From Plasmodium malariae (lineage: Eukaryota; Apicomplexa; Aconoidasida; Haemosporida; Plasmodiidae), in contig NC_041788.1 in assembly GCF_900090045.1 (NCBI RefSeq), positions 3,033,501 through 3,097,500 on the forward strand: 64,000 bases of DNA, given 5' to 3'. This document shows, piece by piece, positions 1 to 10,356 of this stretch (position 1 is the stretch's first letter; every line of letters begins with the position of its first letter). The notes under the pieces were generated by a model, which was not told the origin of the DNA, searched no databases, and saw nothing but the letters and a program-made list of their open reading frames with translations. The position numbers and the translations under genes are program-made.

Positions 1-1
1 T

Positions 2-3000
2 GATTTACATTATAAAAAATTAAATGAACTAAGAATAGACTTAAAAAATTCATGTGCGAGTTATAATCAACTAAAATTTGATAGCGAGAAAAAAATTGAA
101 TATTATAAGGAAGAAGCTAATAATTTAAAATATTACATAAAAGGATTAGAAGAAGAAAATGAAAAAAAAGATAAAAAATATGCCCTAATAGAATTAGCTA
201 TAAAAGAAATGGACAAGGAAATAATCATACTTAAAGCAGATATAAAAGACAAACTTTTGTATATATCAGATCTTGAGAAAAATATTGATCAGAGGAAAAG
301 AGATATGCAGCTTTTAGAAGAAGACATTATCATTGTTCAACATATAATTATTACCTATATTGAATCGGATGGAACTAATATTGATGAATTCGTAAAAGAA
401 TTATATGACAAAACGAAGACAAAATATTTGCTGTTTATAAAGGATATTATGATAAAAGTGCATCAGTACTATATCAAAGTAGAACTAAAGAAAAGGCACG
501 AAATGAATAATGACAATCTGATAAAGATAAAAGATGAAATTTTTAACTTAGAAGAAAAATTAAATCAAATGGTTATAGAGAAAAACTTGTATGAGAGGGA
601 AGCACAGGAGAGGAAACATGAATTAGACATATTACAGGATGAAAAGGAATCATATACTAACGAACTGAAAAACTTAGTAAACCAGCTTGATAAAAAAAGA
701 GAAGAAATAACATATATAAATGATAAGTTAGATGAAGTAGATATTAGAGAAAAAAATGTAAAATATAAGGAAAATGAATTATTAATCAAGAATGAAAATT
801 TTATGAACAAGGAAAATGAACTTATGAAAAACAAAGAAGATCTTATCAGTAGAGAAAGTGAATTCCTCAAAAATAAAGAAGATTTAATAAGTAAAACAAA
901 CGAGTTAATGATGAAAAGGGAAGAATTAAATAATGAAAGGATCCATGTGGAAGAGTTAAAAAACGATCTAATGATTAAATTCGAAAAGTTGTACAGCGCA
1001 CAGAATGATATAAAAATTAAGGAAACCAAGCTAAAAAAAATATACGAAAAACTGAAAGATCATGACATCATAGAATTGCTAGATATCAACAATGGTGATA
1101 ATAACAACAGCACTAGTGGAAATAATAAGGATAGGGATGTCTTGTTAAACAAATCACCTAGTAACAACATGAGCAACTCTGCCTCCTTAAGAATAATCGA
1201 AGAATATAACTATAATATAGAAAATGAAAATGATACCTTAAATTTAGACTCACTTGAATATACCACATATTTTATGGAATTTAAAAGGAAAATTAAAAAT
1301 TTGAAAAATGATTTAGTGAATCGTGAAAAGGATATAGAAATATACAAGAAGACATCAGAAATTGAAAAAAAAGAAAAAGAATTATACAAAGTTGAGTTAG
1401 AAAAGTTAAAAGAGATACTACAATCAGAACAGATGAGTAGAGGAAAAATGGAGGAAGAACTGGAAGGACTCAAGGAGCTACTACACGCGGATCAGATGAG
1501 TAGAGGAAAAATGGATGAGAAAGTGGAAGGACTAAAGGAACTACTACACATGGAACAGATGAATAAAGGAAAAATGGAGGAAGAACTGGAAGGACTCAAG
1601 GAGATACTACACTCCGAACAGATGAATAGAAGTAAAATAGAAAAAGAACTAGAAAGATACAAAAGTGATGATTCTCACATTTTGAAATCCCTCAGAAAAT
1701 CAGAAGAGCAAATAAATGAAAAAAACAATCAAATATTAGAGTTACAACAAAAATTAATTGAATCGGCGCATGAAATAAGCATGATAAATAATAGCAAGAA
1801 TGTACTGGAAGAAAAAATAAATGATTATGAAAAGAAAATGGACCATTTAAATTGTGTAATAACTAATCTTGAAAAGGAAATAAAAGACGTCAACAGGGAG
1901 AAGCTAAATATTACTAGAAAATCTATAGAAAAAATTATAGACGACGGGGAGGATATTAAAAAATTAAAAGAGGACTTAGATGACGCTCATGAATTAATTC
2001 TAAATCTAAAAAAAAAAAATGAAGATTTGTACAATATAAATATAGAATTGCAAAAGGTAAATAGTGACATGAAATCTGATATAGACATCTTGTTAGCAAA
2101 TATAGAGGATGTAAATGAAGAAAAGAAACTACATGAAAAAAGGTTAAGAGAAGATGAAGGAAAATATAATGAACTTAAAATAGTGTATGAGTCAAAAGTA
2201 ATGGAATGTGAGCAGATTTATAACATGCTATCTAAAAAGATGAAAAGAAAATTAGAGTTACAGAAGGATATACAAGAAGATAATAATGTAAATATGCAAA
2301 GTAGGAACGATTTGAGCAATACCGTTAATAGTGACAATATTGAAACGGGTACAAATGAAGATGAAAAGTATATGCATGCATTAAATGAGAAAAATAGGGT
2401 TATAGAAGCGTTAAAGGAAAAAATAGTTCATAATGAGGACGAGATTATAAAGAAGGAAGAACTTCTAAATGAATATAAATCTATAATTGATCATATTTCA
2501 TCTAAAATACATATATTTGAAGATAACCTACAATTTTTGGTACAGTTAAACGAATATATAAGTGAAAATAATTACACGTATGAGAACATATTGCATATAC
2601 TAAATGATTCACTCATATATAAAAAAATAATAAAAAGAATTCTTATGGACAATCCATTCTTTAAACAAATTAGTTTAATAAAACAGCATCTAGTAGATGT
2701 AATAAAAAAAAGTGCATCTAACACGAAGGAGAACTTAAAATTAAGTTTAATAAAAAAGAAGGATTCAGGTAAAAAGGATAACAATCAGAATTCGAATAAT
2801 GCGTTATATTTGAGTGAAAACGCACATTCTTTTCAAAAAGAGAATGAAGAATTAGCTGATAATTTAGATTATGTATTAAAGGTTATAGAGGAAGATTTCA
2901 ACAATTTTGAAAGTATATGCATTGAAATACATAATTTGTGTGAAAGAGAAGAACTGAGTACCGTATATAAAAAATTAAATATTCTTGAGTATAGCTATAA

Positions 3001-6000
3001 CAGTATTATAAATAATATTATAAACAATGTTATAAATGAAATTAAAAAGATAAATAACATATCAAATAAGGAAAAAGGTGAATTAAAAAAAAATATGAAA
3101 ACTTTAAAAAAAAAATTGAATTCATTGTCTAATGATTTTTTAAAAAATATAGAAGAAACGGAAAAGCTTAATGAACTATTATCGAAAGAGACCAAACACA
3201 ATGATAGGTTACTAGCAGAAAAAGAAGAACTAAGAATACTGTACAAGAAATTAAGTGATGAATATAATGATAAGATTGTAATTATACAAAATAATGAATA
3301 TGAATTAAAAAACATGCAGGATCAATTAATGGAAAAAAATGAGAACACAACCAAGGCAGAGAAAATGAACGAGTTTCTAAAAACGGATCTCACTTATTTA
3401 AATACGTCTCTTGATCAAGCAGCGCAAAATTTAAATGAATTAAATAATGAAAATATAAAAAATAAGATTATGTTAAAGGAGTTAACCGAGGAGAATGTGT
3501 ACCTTAAGAATGAAGTTCATGATAAAATGCAAATTATACAGAACCTTGAAAACAATTTTGAATCCAAAAATCAGGTAATAAACGAGTTAAAGGAGTTCAA
3601 TGATGTATTAATTAAAAAAATTGAGGATATGAACAAAGCGAACATGAGCGAGGAAGATGCGGAGGAAGGATATGGCGCAGTGGAAAAGGGAAGTAGCAAA
3701 AAAAAGAGGAAAGAAAAGAAAACAGGTAGAACGGGAAGGAGCAGAAGTAGAAGCAGAAGCAGAAGCAGGAGCAGAAGTAGATGTAGAAGCAGAAGTAGGA
3801 GCAGAAATAAAAACGGAGTTGGAAACAATAGGGATTATAGCGGAAATTATGCAACGGGGTCATGTGAAGAGATAAATAAAAATGAGTTGATGATCATAAT
3901 TAGCAAGTTAGAAAATGACAACAACATTCTGAAAGAAGAGTTAGAAATTTTTAAAAACAATTTTAATATATTAAAAGAAAAGAAGCAGGAACTGGAGGAA
4001 ATAGTAAATAGTAATGACGTAGCACTTAATAAGAGGGAAATAGAGCTAAATGATGCTATCATAGAAAAGGAAAAGATAATGGAAAGAACGAATAGATATA
4101 AAATCAAGTGCATTCAGATCATAGATATATGTTTTAACAAAGACTTTAATATACTAGACATACGGGAAAAAATAGTGACCATATTTGAAAACGAAGATGA
4201 AGAAATAATGGATATTATAAACTGTCATAGAAGCATGTTGTATAATAATAACAGTAATAGAAGTACAAGTAGAAGTAGAAGTAACAGCTGTGGTAGTAAT
4301 AGAAAAACTCATGACAACGATAATGACCATCGTAATAAGAATCACAATAAAAGGGACCAAGTCACAGAAGTACAAGGAGAAGTAGTTAACATCGAACAGG
4401 AGAAGATGATGCACATTGAAGAGATGAGCAAAAAGAATGAAGAATTAATTAAAAAAAATGAAGAGATATGGAATTTGAACAAATATATAGAAGAGTTAAA
4501 CAAAGAAATAACAAATAAGAATTACATTATTATCAAACATCAACAAAATATTGAAGATAAAAATGATATGTTAGAAAAAAATCAACAGTATATTAAATTT
4601 TTAAAAGATCAGATAAAACTACTTTGCAATAATATTGATGAGAATAATTTATTTGATATAAATAATGTGAACTTATCTCCTACTCTTAGAAGTTTTATTA
4701 AAAGAAAAAGCTTTCACGATAGGTGTTCATTTGTTGATATGAATGAAAACAATGAAAATAATGTTCCGGAAAAAGGACAAGAGGATATTTCTAAAAACAG
4801 TGATTTTTTTGAACAGAGTAGAAGAAAAAGGTTCTCTGAATATACTAACCAAGAACCTTTTAATTTTTATGATGAAAATGAGGTGAAACTTGAAGAAATG
4901 AATTTAAAAATGGATGTATTAAATGATAAGTTAAAAAGTGCAGAGAAAAAAATAGAAACACTGAAAAATGAAAATACCGATTTAGTAGAAAAGTGTGAAT
5001 TTTTAAAAGATGAACTAAGAAATATTCAAGGTACTAAACGTAATTTAATGTTATGTGAGAGCAGATTAAATATATTAGAAAAAGAATTAGAAGAAAAACA
5101 GAAAAAATTAGACGCACAAGATAAAACAGTTAACGAATGTGTTGATATGTATGTAGAAGAAAATTCAGAAAATTTTAATAAAATATTAGAATTAAAAAAA
5201 GTAAATGAAAAATATAAAATGGAGATTACCATTTTGAATGATGAAATAAGTAAATTAAAAAATGAGGTTAATACATATAAGAATGATATTAAAAATATAA
5301 GCTCAACTCTTGACTTTTATAAATCTACACATGATGAATTAGTAAATGAATTCAGTAAAGAGGAAACAAATAATTTATATTATAAAAATTTATGTGTACA
5401 TTTAAAAAAAGAAAATGAAAATTTTAAGGAAATACTACAAACAGAAGAAGAAAATAAAGAAGAGCTTATAAATACTATAAATGAAATAAGAAAACAGTTA
5501 AATGATTCAATCAAAGAGAATTATGAAATAACATTAGACTTGGAATTTTTTCAAATGCAAAATAAAATGTTAAAGGATAGTTGTAATTATTATAAAGAAA
5601 GAGAAAATATTTTAATAAATAAAATTGACGTTGATGAAAACGAATATAATAATTTACAAAGTATCGAAAATTACAAAGATGAAAATTTAAAAGCATTTAT
5701 TAACAATCTTAGAGAGGAAATACAAAATTTAAATGAAGAAATAAATACAAAAACTAAAACTATTGTATCCTTAAAATATCAAATAAAGGAATATAACTTT
5801 AATCAAATTGTTCAAAAAGATAAAAGCTTACAACATGATAATATTGAAAAAATAATTAATATAAATAATATGGCATATGTTCAAAGTACCTTGTTCATTT
5901 ATATTAATTTATTTAAAAGTGTTCTCTTTATTATAAGTGAAATACTATTTTTCACAGACCCATCTAATAGTTTGTATTTTCATATTTTAACTCTATTAAA

Positions 6001-6160
6001 ATTGAAGTCAACTGATCATGATACGGACGTAGAACTAGACAGTATGATCACGAGTTTTCATTTCTCAAAAATAGATTGCGATAATATTTTCCAATCAGTT
6101 CTTAAATCAAAAAATATACTAAGGGAGAAATTGCAGCTCTTACAGTTGAAAATTTGTTAG
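2..6160 (+). CDS. giant coiled-coil protein with Arg-Ser tract (5' end outside window)
   Basis: The reading frame is open from the first bases of the window and runs to a TAG at 6158-6160, so at least 2052 residues are present and the true start lies upstream. Almost the whole length is charged, heptad-rich coiled coil (Glu/Lys/Asn/Leu), with long Asn-Ser linkers. Bases 1406-1657 encode four tandem 21-residue units (consensus LKELLHxEQMxRGKMEEELEG), exactly three heptads each. Bases 3737-3807 encode an uninterrupted Arg-Ser dipeptide tract flanked by a Lys-rich stretch, which looks like an insertion in the rod. The last 100 residues or so are less charged and more hydrophobic and may form a small globular end. 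No catalytic domain is visible. Function is unknown; a cytoskeletal, centrosomal or nuclear scaffold role is only inference from the architecture. The gene converges on VPS16. Confidence 0.9.
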   Translation, partial: DLHYKKLNELRIDLKNSCASYNQLKFDSEKKIEYYKEEANNLKYYIKGLEEENEKKDKKYALIELAIKEMDKEIIILKADIKDKLLYISDLEKNIDQRKRDMQLLEEDIIIVQHIIITYIESDGTNIDEFVKELYDKTKTKYLLFIKDIMIKVHQYYIKVELKKRHEMNNDNLIKIKDEIFNLEEKLNQMVIEKNLYEREAQERKHELDILQDEKESYTNELKNLVNQLDKKREEITYINDKLDEVDIREKNVKYKENELLIKNENFMNKENELMKNKEDLISRESEFLKNKEDLISKTNELMMKREELNNERIHVEELKNDLMIKFEKLYSAQNDIKIKETKLKKIYEKLKDHDIIELLDINNGDNNNSTSGNNKDRDVLLNKSPSNNMSNSASLRIIEEYNYNIENENDTLNLDSLEYTTYFMEFKRKIKNLKNDLVNREKDIEIYKKTSEIEKKEKELYKVELEKLKEILQSEQMSRGKMEEELEGLKELLHADQMSRGKMDEKVEGLKELLHMEQMNKGKMEEELEGLKEILHSEQMNRSKIEKELERYKSDDSHILKSLRKSEEQINEKNNQILELQQKLIESAHEISMINNSKNVLEEKINDYEKKMDHLNCVITNLEKEIKDVNREKLNITRKSIEKIIDDGEDIKKLKEDLDDAHELILNLKKKNEDLYNINIELQKVNSDMKSDIDILLANIEDVNEEKKLHEKRLREDEGKYNELKIVYESKVMECEQIYNMLSKKMKRKLELQKDIQEDNNVNMQSRNDLSNTVNSDNIETGTNEDEKYMHALNEKNRVIEALKEKIVHNEDEIIKKEELLNEYKSIIDHISSKIHIFEDNLQFLVQLNEYISENNYTYENILHILNDSLIYKKIIKRILMDNPFFKQISLIKQHLVDVIKKSASNTKENLKLSLIKKKDSGKKDNNQNSNNALYLSENAHSFQKENEELADNLDYVLKVIEEDFNNFESICIEIHNLCEREELSTVYKKLNILEYSYNSIINNIINNVINEIKKINNISNKEKGELKKNMKTLKKKLNSLSNDFLKNIEETEKLNELLSKETKHNDRLLAEKEELRILYKKLSDEYNDKIVIIQNNEYELKNMQDQLMEKNENTTKAEKMNEFLKTDLTYLNTSLDQAAQNLNELNNENIKNKIMLKELTEENVYLKNEVHDKMQIIQNLENNFESKNQVINELKEFNDVLIKKIEDMNKANMSEEDAEEGYGAVEKGSSKKKRKEKKTGRTGRSRSRSRSRSRSRSRCRSRSRSRNKNGVGNNRDYSGNYATGSCEEINKNELMIIISKLENDNNILKEELEIFKNNFNILKEKKQELEEIVNSNDVALNKREIELNDAIIEKEKIMERTNRYKIKCIQIIDICFNKDFNILDIREKIVTIFENEDEEIMDIINCHRSMLYNNNSNRSTSRSRSNSCGSNRKTHDNDNDHRNKNHNKRDQVTEVQGEVVNIEQEKMMHIEEMSKKNEELIKKNEEIWNLNKYIEELNKEITNKNYIIIKHQQNIEDKNDMLEKNQQYIKFLKDQIKLLCNNIDENNLFDINNVNLSPTLRSFIKRKSFHDRCSFVDMNENNENNVPEKGQEDISKNSDFFEQSRRKRFSEYTNQEPFNFYDENEVKLEEMNLKMDVLNDKLKSAEKKIETLKNENTDLVEKCEFLKDELRNIQGTKRNLMLCESRLNILEKELEEKQKKLDAQDKTVNECVDMYVEENSENFNKILELKKVNEKYKMEITILNDEISKLKNEVNTYKNDIKNISSTLDFYKSTHDELVNEFSKEETNNLYYKNLCVHLKKENENFKEILQTEEENKEELINTINEIRKQLNDSIKENYEITLDLEFFQMQNKMLKDSCNYYKERENILINKIDVDENEYNNLQSIENYKDENLKAFINNLREEIQNLNEEINTKTKTIVSLKYQIKEYNFNQIVQKDKSLQHDNIEKIININNMAYVQSTLFIYINLFKSVLFIISEILFFTDPSNSLYFHILTLLKLKSTDHDTDVELDSMITSFHFSKIDCDNIFQSVLKSKNILREKLQLLQLKIC
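1406..1657 (+). repeat. four 63-bp in-frame tandem repeats
   Basis: Four copies of a 63-bp unit encode 21 residues each, beginning LKEIL/LKELL and ending EELEG or ELER. The unit equals three heptads, so expansion or contraction would keep the coiled-coil register. Confidence 0.8.
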
Positions 6161-7455
6161 TCAGGGCAGCACTACTTTTTACGTTTTAAATGAATGGAAT
6201 GGTTTAAACCAGCGGGAACATATTTGTATGCTCGCGAATTTGGGATTTACGAGGTTAAAGATGTTATTTTAGCGCAAATCGCAGATCATTATTCCTGGAG
6301 TGAATTTCCATGCGTGTATATATATATATATATATACATGTATGTATGGGCGTTTATCTATGTGTGAATATTATGTGCACGCACATATACCCCATGAATA
6401 GCTGGAAAGATACTTTTTAAAAAAGCCTTTTTGCAATATTTACTTTTTGTATTTGGATGTTTTTTTTAAATTTGTTTATTTATGTTAAACTTATTCATTA
6501 TATTCAACATGTTAAATTTGTTCAACATGTTCATTATTTTCAGTATGTTCAATTTGTTCAATTTTATTTATTGTTACCGAATTTTATTTAATGTTGCACA
6601 GTTTTATTTAATATATTATATTTTATTTTTTCCTTTTTTTTGTATCTTCATGAAAATCCGGATGGCATCAGATGCACATTTTATATACTCTAAAAAATGT
6701 TTTTAAGCGTTTTAAAGTTTAAATATTGTAAAAGCGCTTTTCACCTTATTTTTCAGTCTCGTTTTTATAAAGCGCAAAACCGCGTGAGCGCTGCGTGTGA
6801 ATGTATATATAAATATATGCATATATACATACATATACAATATATATGCAGAATCATCTGCACAACTTTTTTTCGATCGCTTTTTGTTTTAAATTACTAG
6901 TGGTGAAACCTACCCATGGACAAGATTTATATTCGTCTGTGCTAATCAAATGTAGCAACTATAAATGTTTATTTTTTTTCAGTTTAAAAAAATAATATCA
7001 GAAATTAAGCAAAATCAATTCGTACAAAAAATGCGTACTATATTTTTGCACCTTATATAATCATGAAAAAAAACAAAAAACAAATGCGCCATTTATAATG
7101 CATGTTTAATATGCATATTATGGTTACTAAAAAAGAAATAAGTAAAACATTTTAAAAATCTTTAAAATGAGTTCCACAAACATTATACGTATATAAAAAT
7201 GAAAATTTTTTAATTTATAGAAAGGGAGAAAAAAAAAAAAAAGACAAATTGCTAATACTTCATATGGCAAGATTGAGTCACTGTGAACAAATGTGGCACA
7301 CAATTTGATAAGTCTGTCGTAATAAATATATGTATGCACGCATCCATGCATGTTTTTATGTATACTCACAAGTGTACCCGCGTGGTAAGGCCGTCTTTAC
7401 ACCTGTGACAATTCAAACAAAGCTTTGCACTTTGAAGCAACTACTAAATTGAAGT
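6161..7455. other. convergent intergenic region
   Basis: This is the 3' side of both the coiled-coil gene (+) and VPS16 (-). It holds short TA runs (around 6318) and T-rich tracts, plus a GC-richer patch at about 6640-6800 with several GCGC cores, including the perfect palindrome AAAAGCGCTTTT at 6730-6741. Two short open frames (6482-6706 and 6697-6900) look like by-products of T-rich sequence. I see no convincing gene. Confidence 0.6.
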
Positions 7456-10356
7456 CTACCTCATATTTGATATAGCATCCGTAATCGTCTGGAATAACGA
7501 AGTTGTTGTCATTTTTTGTGCTTTAATTTCTTCTAGCACACTCTCTGCTTCTTCATGCATGTTTAATTTAGTAAACCATTTATACTGTAAATTTATATCC
7601 TTAATTTTTTGAATTAATTTAATGGTTAAAGGAACTGAACCAAATTCATAGCAGCATTCAATAAAGTAATCCATACCAATTGGTGATACTCTATAATTTG
7701 CAAAATTATACAGTTCATCAAAATACTTATTTTTTGCTAGTGCATATATTTTACATCTCCAGTATTTCGGTTCTGAAATTTTAAACTTTTTAAATAAATG
7801 ATCCGCATCCAAAAATTCACCGACTGATATGACATAGTTTACTGTCTCCATTAAAGATAAGCCTTGAATTTTGTGAGGATATCCTATGGCAGATTTTTTA
7901 TTATATTTCATCTCTAACTCTTTTTGATAATTCAGTAAATCTATATTATTCATTATAGATGTGTGAACAAACTTTATATGACTATTCATTTGGTCTGTTG
8001 TTAGAAATCCTGCTGAATAAGCTAACCATGTTTTTTTTTGATCCAAATTTTTTTTTGATAGAGCTAAATCTAATGTGACAAAAGCTGCTTTCGAATGTTG
8101 CCCATTCTTTTCGTAAAATTCTTTAAGTAAATTATACTGTTTTGTTTTTTTACAATAAACATAAAAGCAGTCAGAAGCATGAACATTCTTGTTAAAAACA
8201 TCTATCAATACAGATAATTCTTTCTCACCATTTGCATTTATTTTTTCTTGATTTAAAATATTGATAATACACAAATATACCAGTTCCATATCTTTGGAAA
8301 GAATTGCTTTTTCTATTGATAAACTATAATTGGCTAATTTTAGTAACATGTCTATTTGTTTTTTTCTGTTTTCTTCATATTGAATTATGATAGTGGCTAG
8401 CTGAGGTCTTAAACATTTTGCTGCAACAAAAGCTATGTACGAATAGTCGATATTTTTTTTATTTCCTATCTTATCTGTTATAGCTCTACATAACTGTTCA
8501 TCAGTTAGTTCAATGGATTTTTCAATTTTCTCTTTACACCATTCAATTAAAATATTATCTGATCTAATTCCTGCATATTCACAAATTCTATATGCTAAAA
8601 AATATTCTTTTCGTTTAGCTATATATAGGACAAAAGTAGGTATAGTAATGTACTGAAGTTCCGAAGCTGTGATGAAAATGTCTAGTGGTGGTTTCCTAAC
8701 ATTCATACAAATTCTTAAATATAAACAAGTTAATAAAAACTTTTTACAATCATAATTAACTTTCATAAAATTTTTTCCAAAAAGAGATGTTTGAAGTAAT
8801 AGTTTTATGATACTTTCATTATATTCATGGGTAGCTGCATTTAAACATTCTTCGATAGCTATATTTAAATTATTGTTAAATGCTCTGATTTCATCTTCGA
8901 GGCATATATTTCCATTTCTATATTTTTCATATGAATAATAAAGCATAGCAGAGGGTGTACAACTACCTATACTAAATATGTTAAAGGTTGATTTTCTAAT
9001 TCGACTAATATATTCACAATTTTCCTTACTTACAATTTTCACACCATATATATCTCCAATTAGATATAAATCATGCCTGTACTGATAAGGAATCCACTGG
9101 TTTTTAGGACCCCCAATAAATAGCATATGCTGTATATAATTCGAAGGAGTAATCATAGGTGTATACACAGCTAAACAATCATCACCACACCACACAATCT
9201 GCTTAATACTTTTTTTACTATCTAAAACAGATTCTTCAATGCAGTTATTTAAATTATTCGTTAAATAAATTCTTATTATTCCATTATCGGATAAAAATGC
9301 TAAAATGGTTCCTGACTTTGATATACACATATTTATATATGCATGATTACATTTGTCATTATTACTAGTGTTATTATTAATATTATAATTATTATTATTA
9401 TTATTATCATTATTATTATCATACACATCATAATATTTAAAACGGTGCTTATTTACTAATACAAAGCCACCACTACACAGTGCTATTATTAGATGTATAT
9501 TTAACTCCTTTTCCTTTTTTCCCCTATAACTGACTCTATTACTGTTAGAGGTAGTGTTATCAACCTCTGTTCTTTTTACATCGTATGAGGACGTTTTTAT
9601 TAATTCTCTGTTTGTTCTTCTTTTTATTCTATCGTCCTCCATTTGTATGTTATAGTTCTCTTTTCCTTCAGTAAGCACAACGTTTTTATTATTAACCATT
9701 TCATTAACATTTTCTTTTTTATTTTCAAAAGCATTAGTTATATAATTTTTAATATTCATCCTTAACAAATCATTGTTTACTCTTGTATCAAAATAGTTAT
9801 GCTCAATGTTTAGTTCATCACTTAATTTATCTTCTTCAACTGTACAAACACAATTCGGTTTTCCCTTCAGGTCAACAGCTGGATATCTAAAACAATTATT
9901 TCCACTAAAATAATAATTAACATATATATTTAACCTTTCCGTAATTATTATAATTCCCTCTTCACATATACTACCATATAATATACCCTCATTTTTTATA
10001 TTTTCATCTAGGGAAAAAACAAATATTTTTTCACAAAAACAAGAATATACTCTTACTATATTATCTTTAAATAATAAAACTAAATCATTATTTTTATTCC
10101 ATCCAAAACATATTAACCCATCCGAATTTAATCTACAACTAGATATTACTCTACCAATGTTCGTATAAATTTTTAAATTATCCTCCTTTTTGTAAACATC
10201 AAATTTGTCTTTATTTCTTAGAACTGCTATTAATCCCAAATAACCTGAACAAGTAAGACTATCTTTTAATACATCCTCGTTGCTCCATAGCATATTACTC
10301 AGCTTTTGCTTCCCATAATACGTGTTGTCGATGTTGTTCCATTCGTTTGTGTTCAT
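7456..10356 (-). CDS. VPS16: vacuolar protein sorting-associated protein 16 (HOPS/CORVET core subunit)
   Basis: A single exon of 966 residues starts at an ATG (10356-10354). The N-terminal half (about residues 1-440) matches the Vps16 N-terminal beta-propeller: an opening of tryptophans and short strands, then the AVLRN element followed by IYTNIGRVISS and a GWNKNNDLVLLFKDN strand pair, in the order seen in animal Vps16. A long Asn-rich loop is inserted at about residues 312-332. The C-terminal half (about 499-960) is an all-helical solenoid of the Vps16 C-terminal type, including the KNGQHSKAAF element near the end. In other eukaryotes Vps16 pairs with Vps33 in the HOPS and CORVET tethers that drive fusion with endosomes and lysosomes. 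In apicomplexans these complexes are linked to traffic to secretory organelles. Length and both domains look intact. It is divergent from the crotonase gene on its 5' side. Confidence 0.85.
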   Translation of the reverse strand: MNTNEWNNIDNTYYGKQKLSNMLWSNEDVLKDSLTCSGYLGLIAVLRNKDKFDVYKKEDNLKIYTNIGRVISSCRLNSDGLICFGWNKNNDLVLLFKDNIVRVYSCFCEKIFVFSLDENIKNEGILYGSICEEGIIIITERLNIYVNYYFSGNNCFRYPAVDLKGKPNCVCTVEEDKLSDELNIEHNYFDTRVNNDLLRMNIKNYITNAFENKKENVNEMVNNKNVVLTEGKENYNIQMEDDRIKRRTNRELIKTSSYDVKRTEVDNTTSNSNRVSYRGKKEKELNIHLIIALCSGGFVLVNKHRFKYYDVYDNNNDNNNNNNYNINNNTSNNDKCNHAYINMCISKSGTILAFLSDNGIIRIYLTNNLNNCIEESVLDSKKSIKQIVWCGDDCLAVYTPMITPSNYIQHMLFIGGPKNQWIPYQYRHDLYLIGDIYGVKIVSKENCEYISRIRKSTFNIFSIGSCTPSAMLYYSYEKYRNGNICLEDEIRAFNNNLNIAIEECLNAATHEYNESIIKLLLQTSLFGKNFMKVNYDCKKFLLTCLYLRICMNVRKPPLDIFITASELQYITIPTFVLYIAKRKEYFLAYRICEYAGIRSDNILIEWCKEKIEKSIELTDEQLCRAITDKIGNKKNIDYSYIAFVAAKCLRPQLATIIIQYEENRKKQIDMLLKLANYSLSIEKAILSKDMELVYLCIINILNQEKINANGEKELSVLIDVFNKNVHASDCFYVYCKKTKQYNLLKEFYEKNGQHSKAAFVTLDLALSKKNLDQKKTWLAYSAGFLTTDQMNSHIKFVHTSIMNNIDLLNYQKELEMKYNKKSAIGYPHKIQGLSLMETVNYVISVGEFLDADHLFKKFKISEPKYWRCKIYALAKNKYFDELYNFANYRVSPIGMDYFIECCYEFGSVPLTIKLIQKIKDINLQYKWFTKLNMHEEAESVLEEIKAQKMTTTSLFQTITDAISNMR

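Noticed and set aside
3571..3863. Antisense Leu- and Cys/Phe-rich frames opposite the coiled-coil gene
   Set aside because: They are shadows of the RS tract and the Lys-rich stretch.
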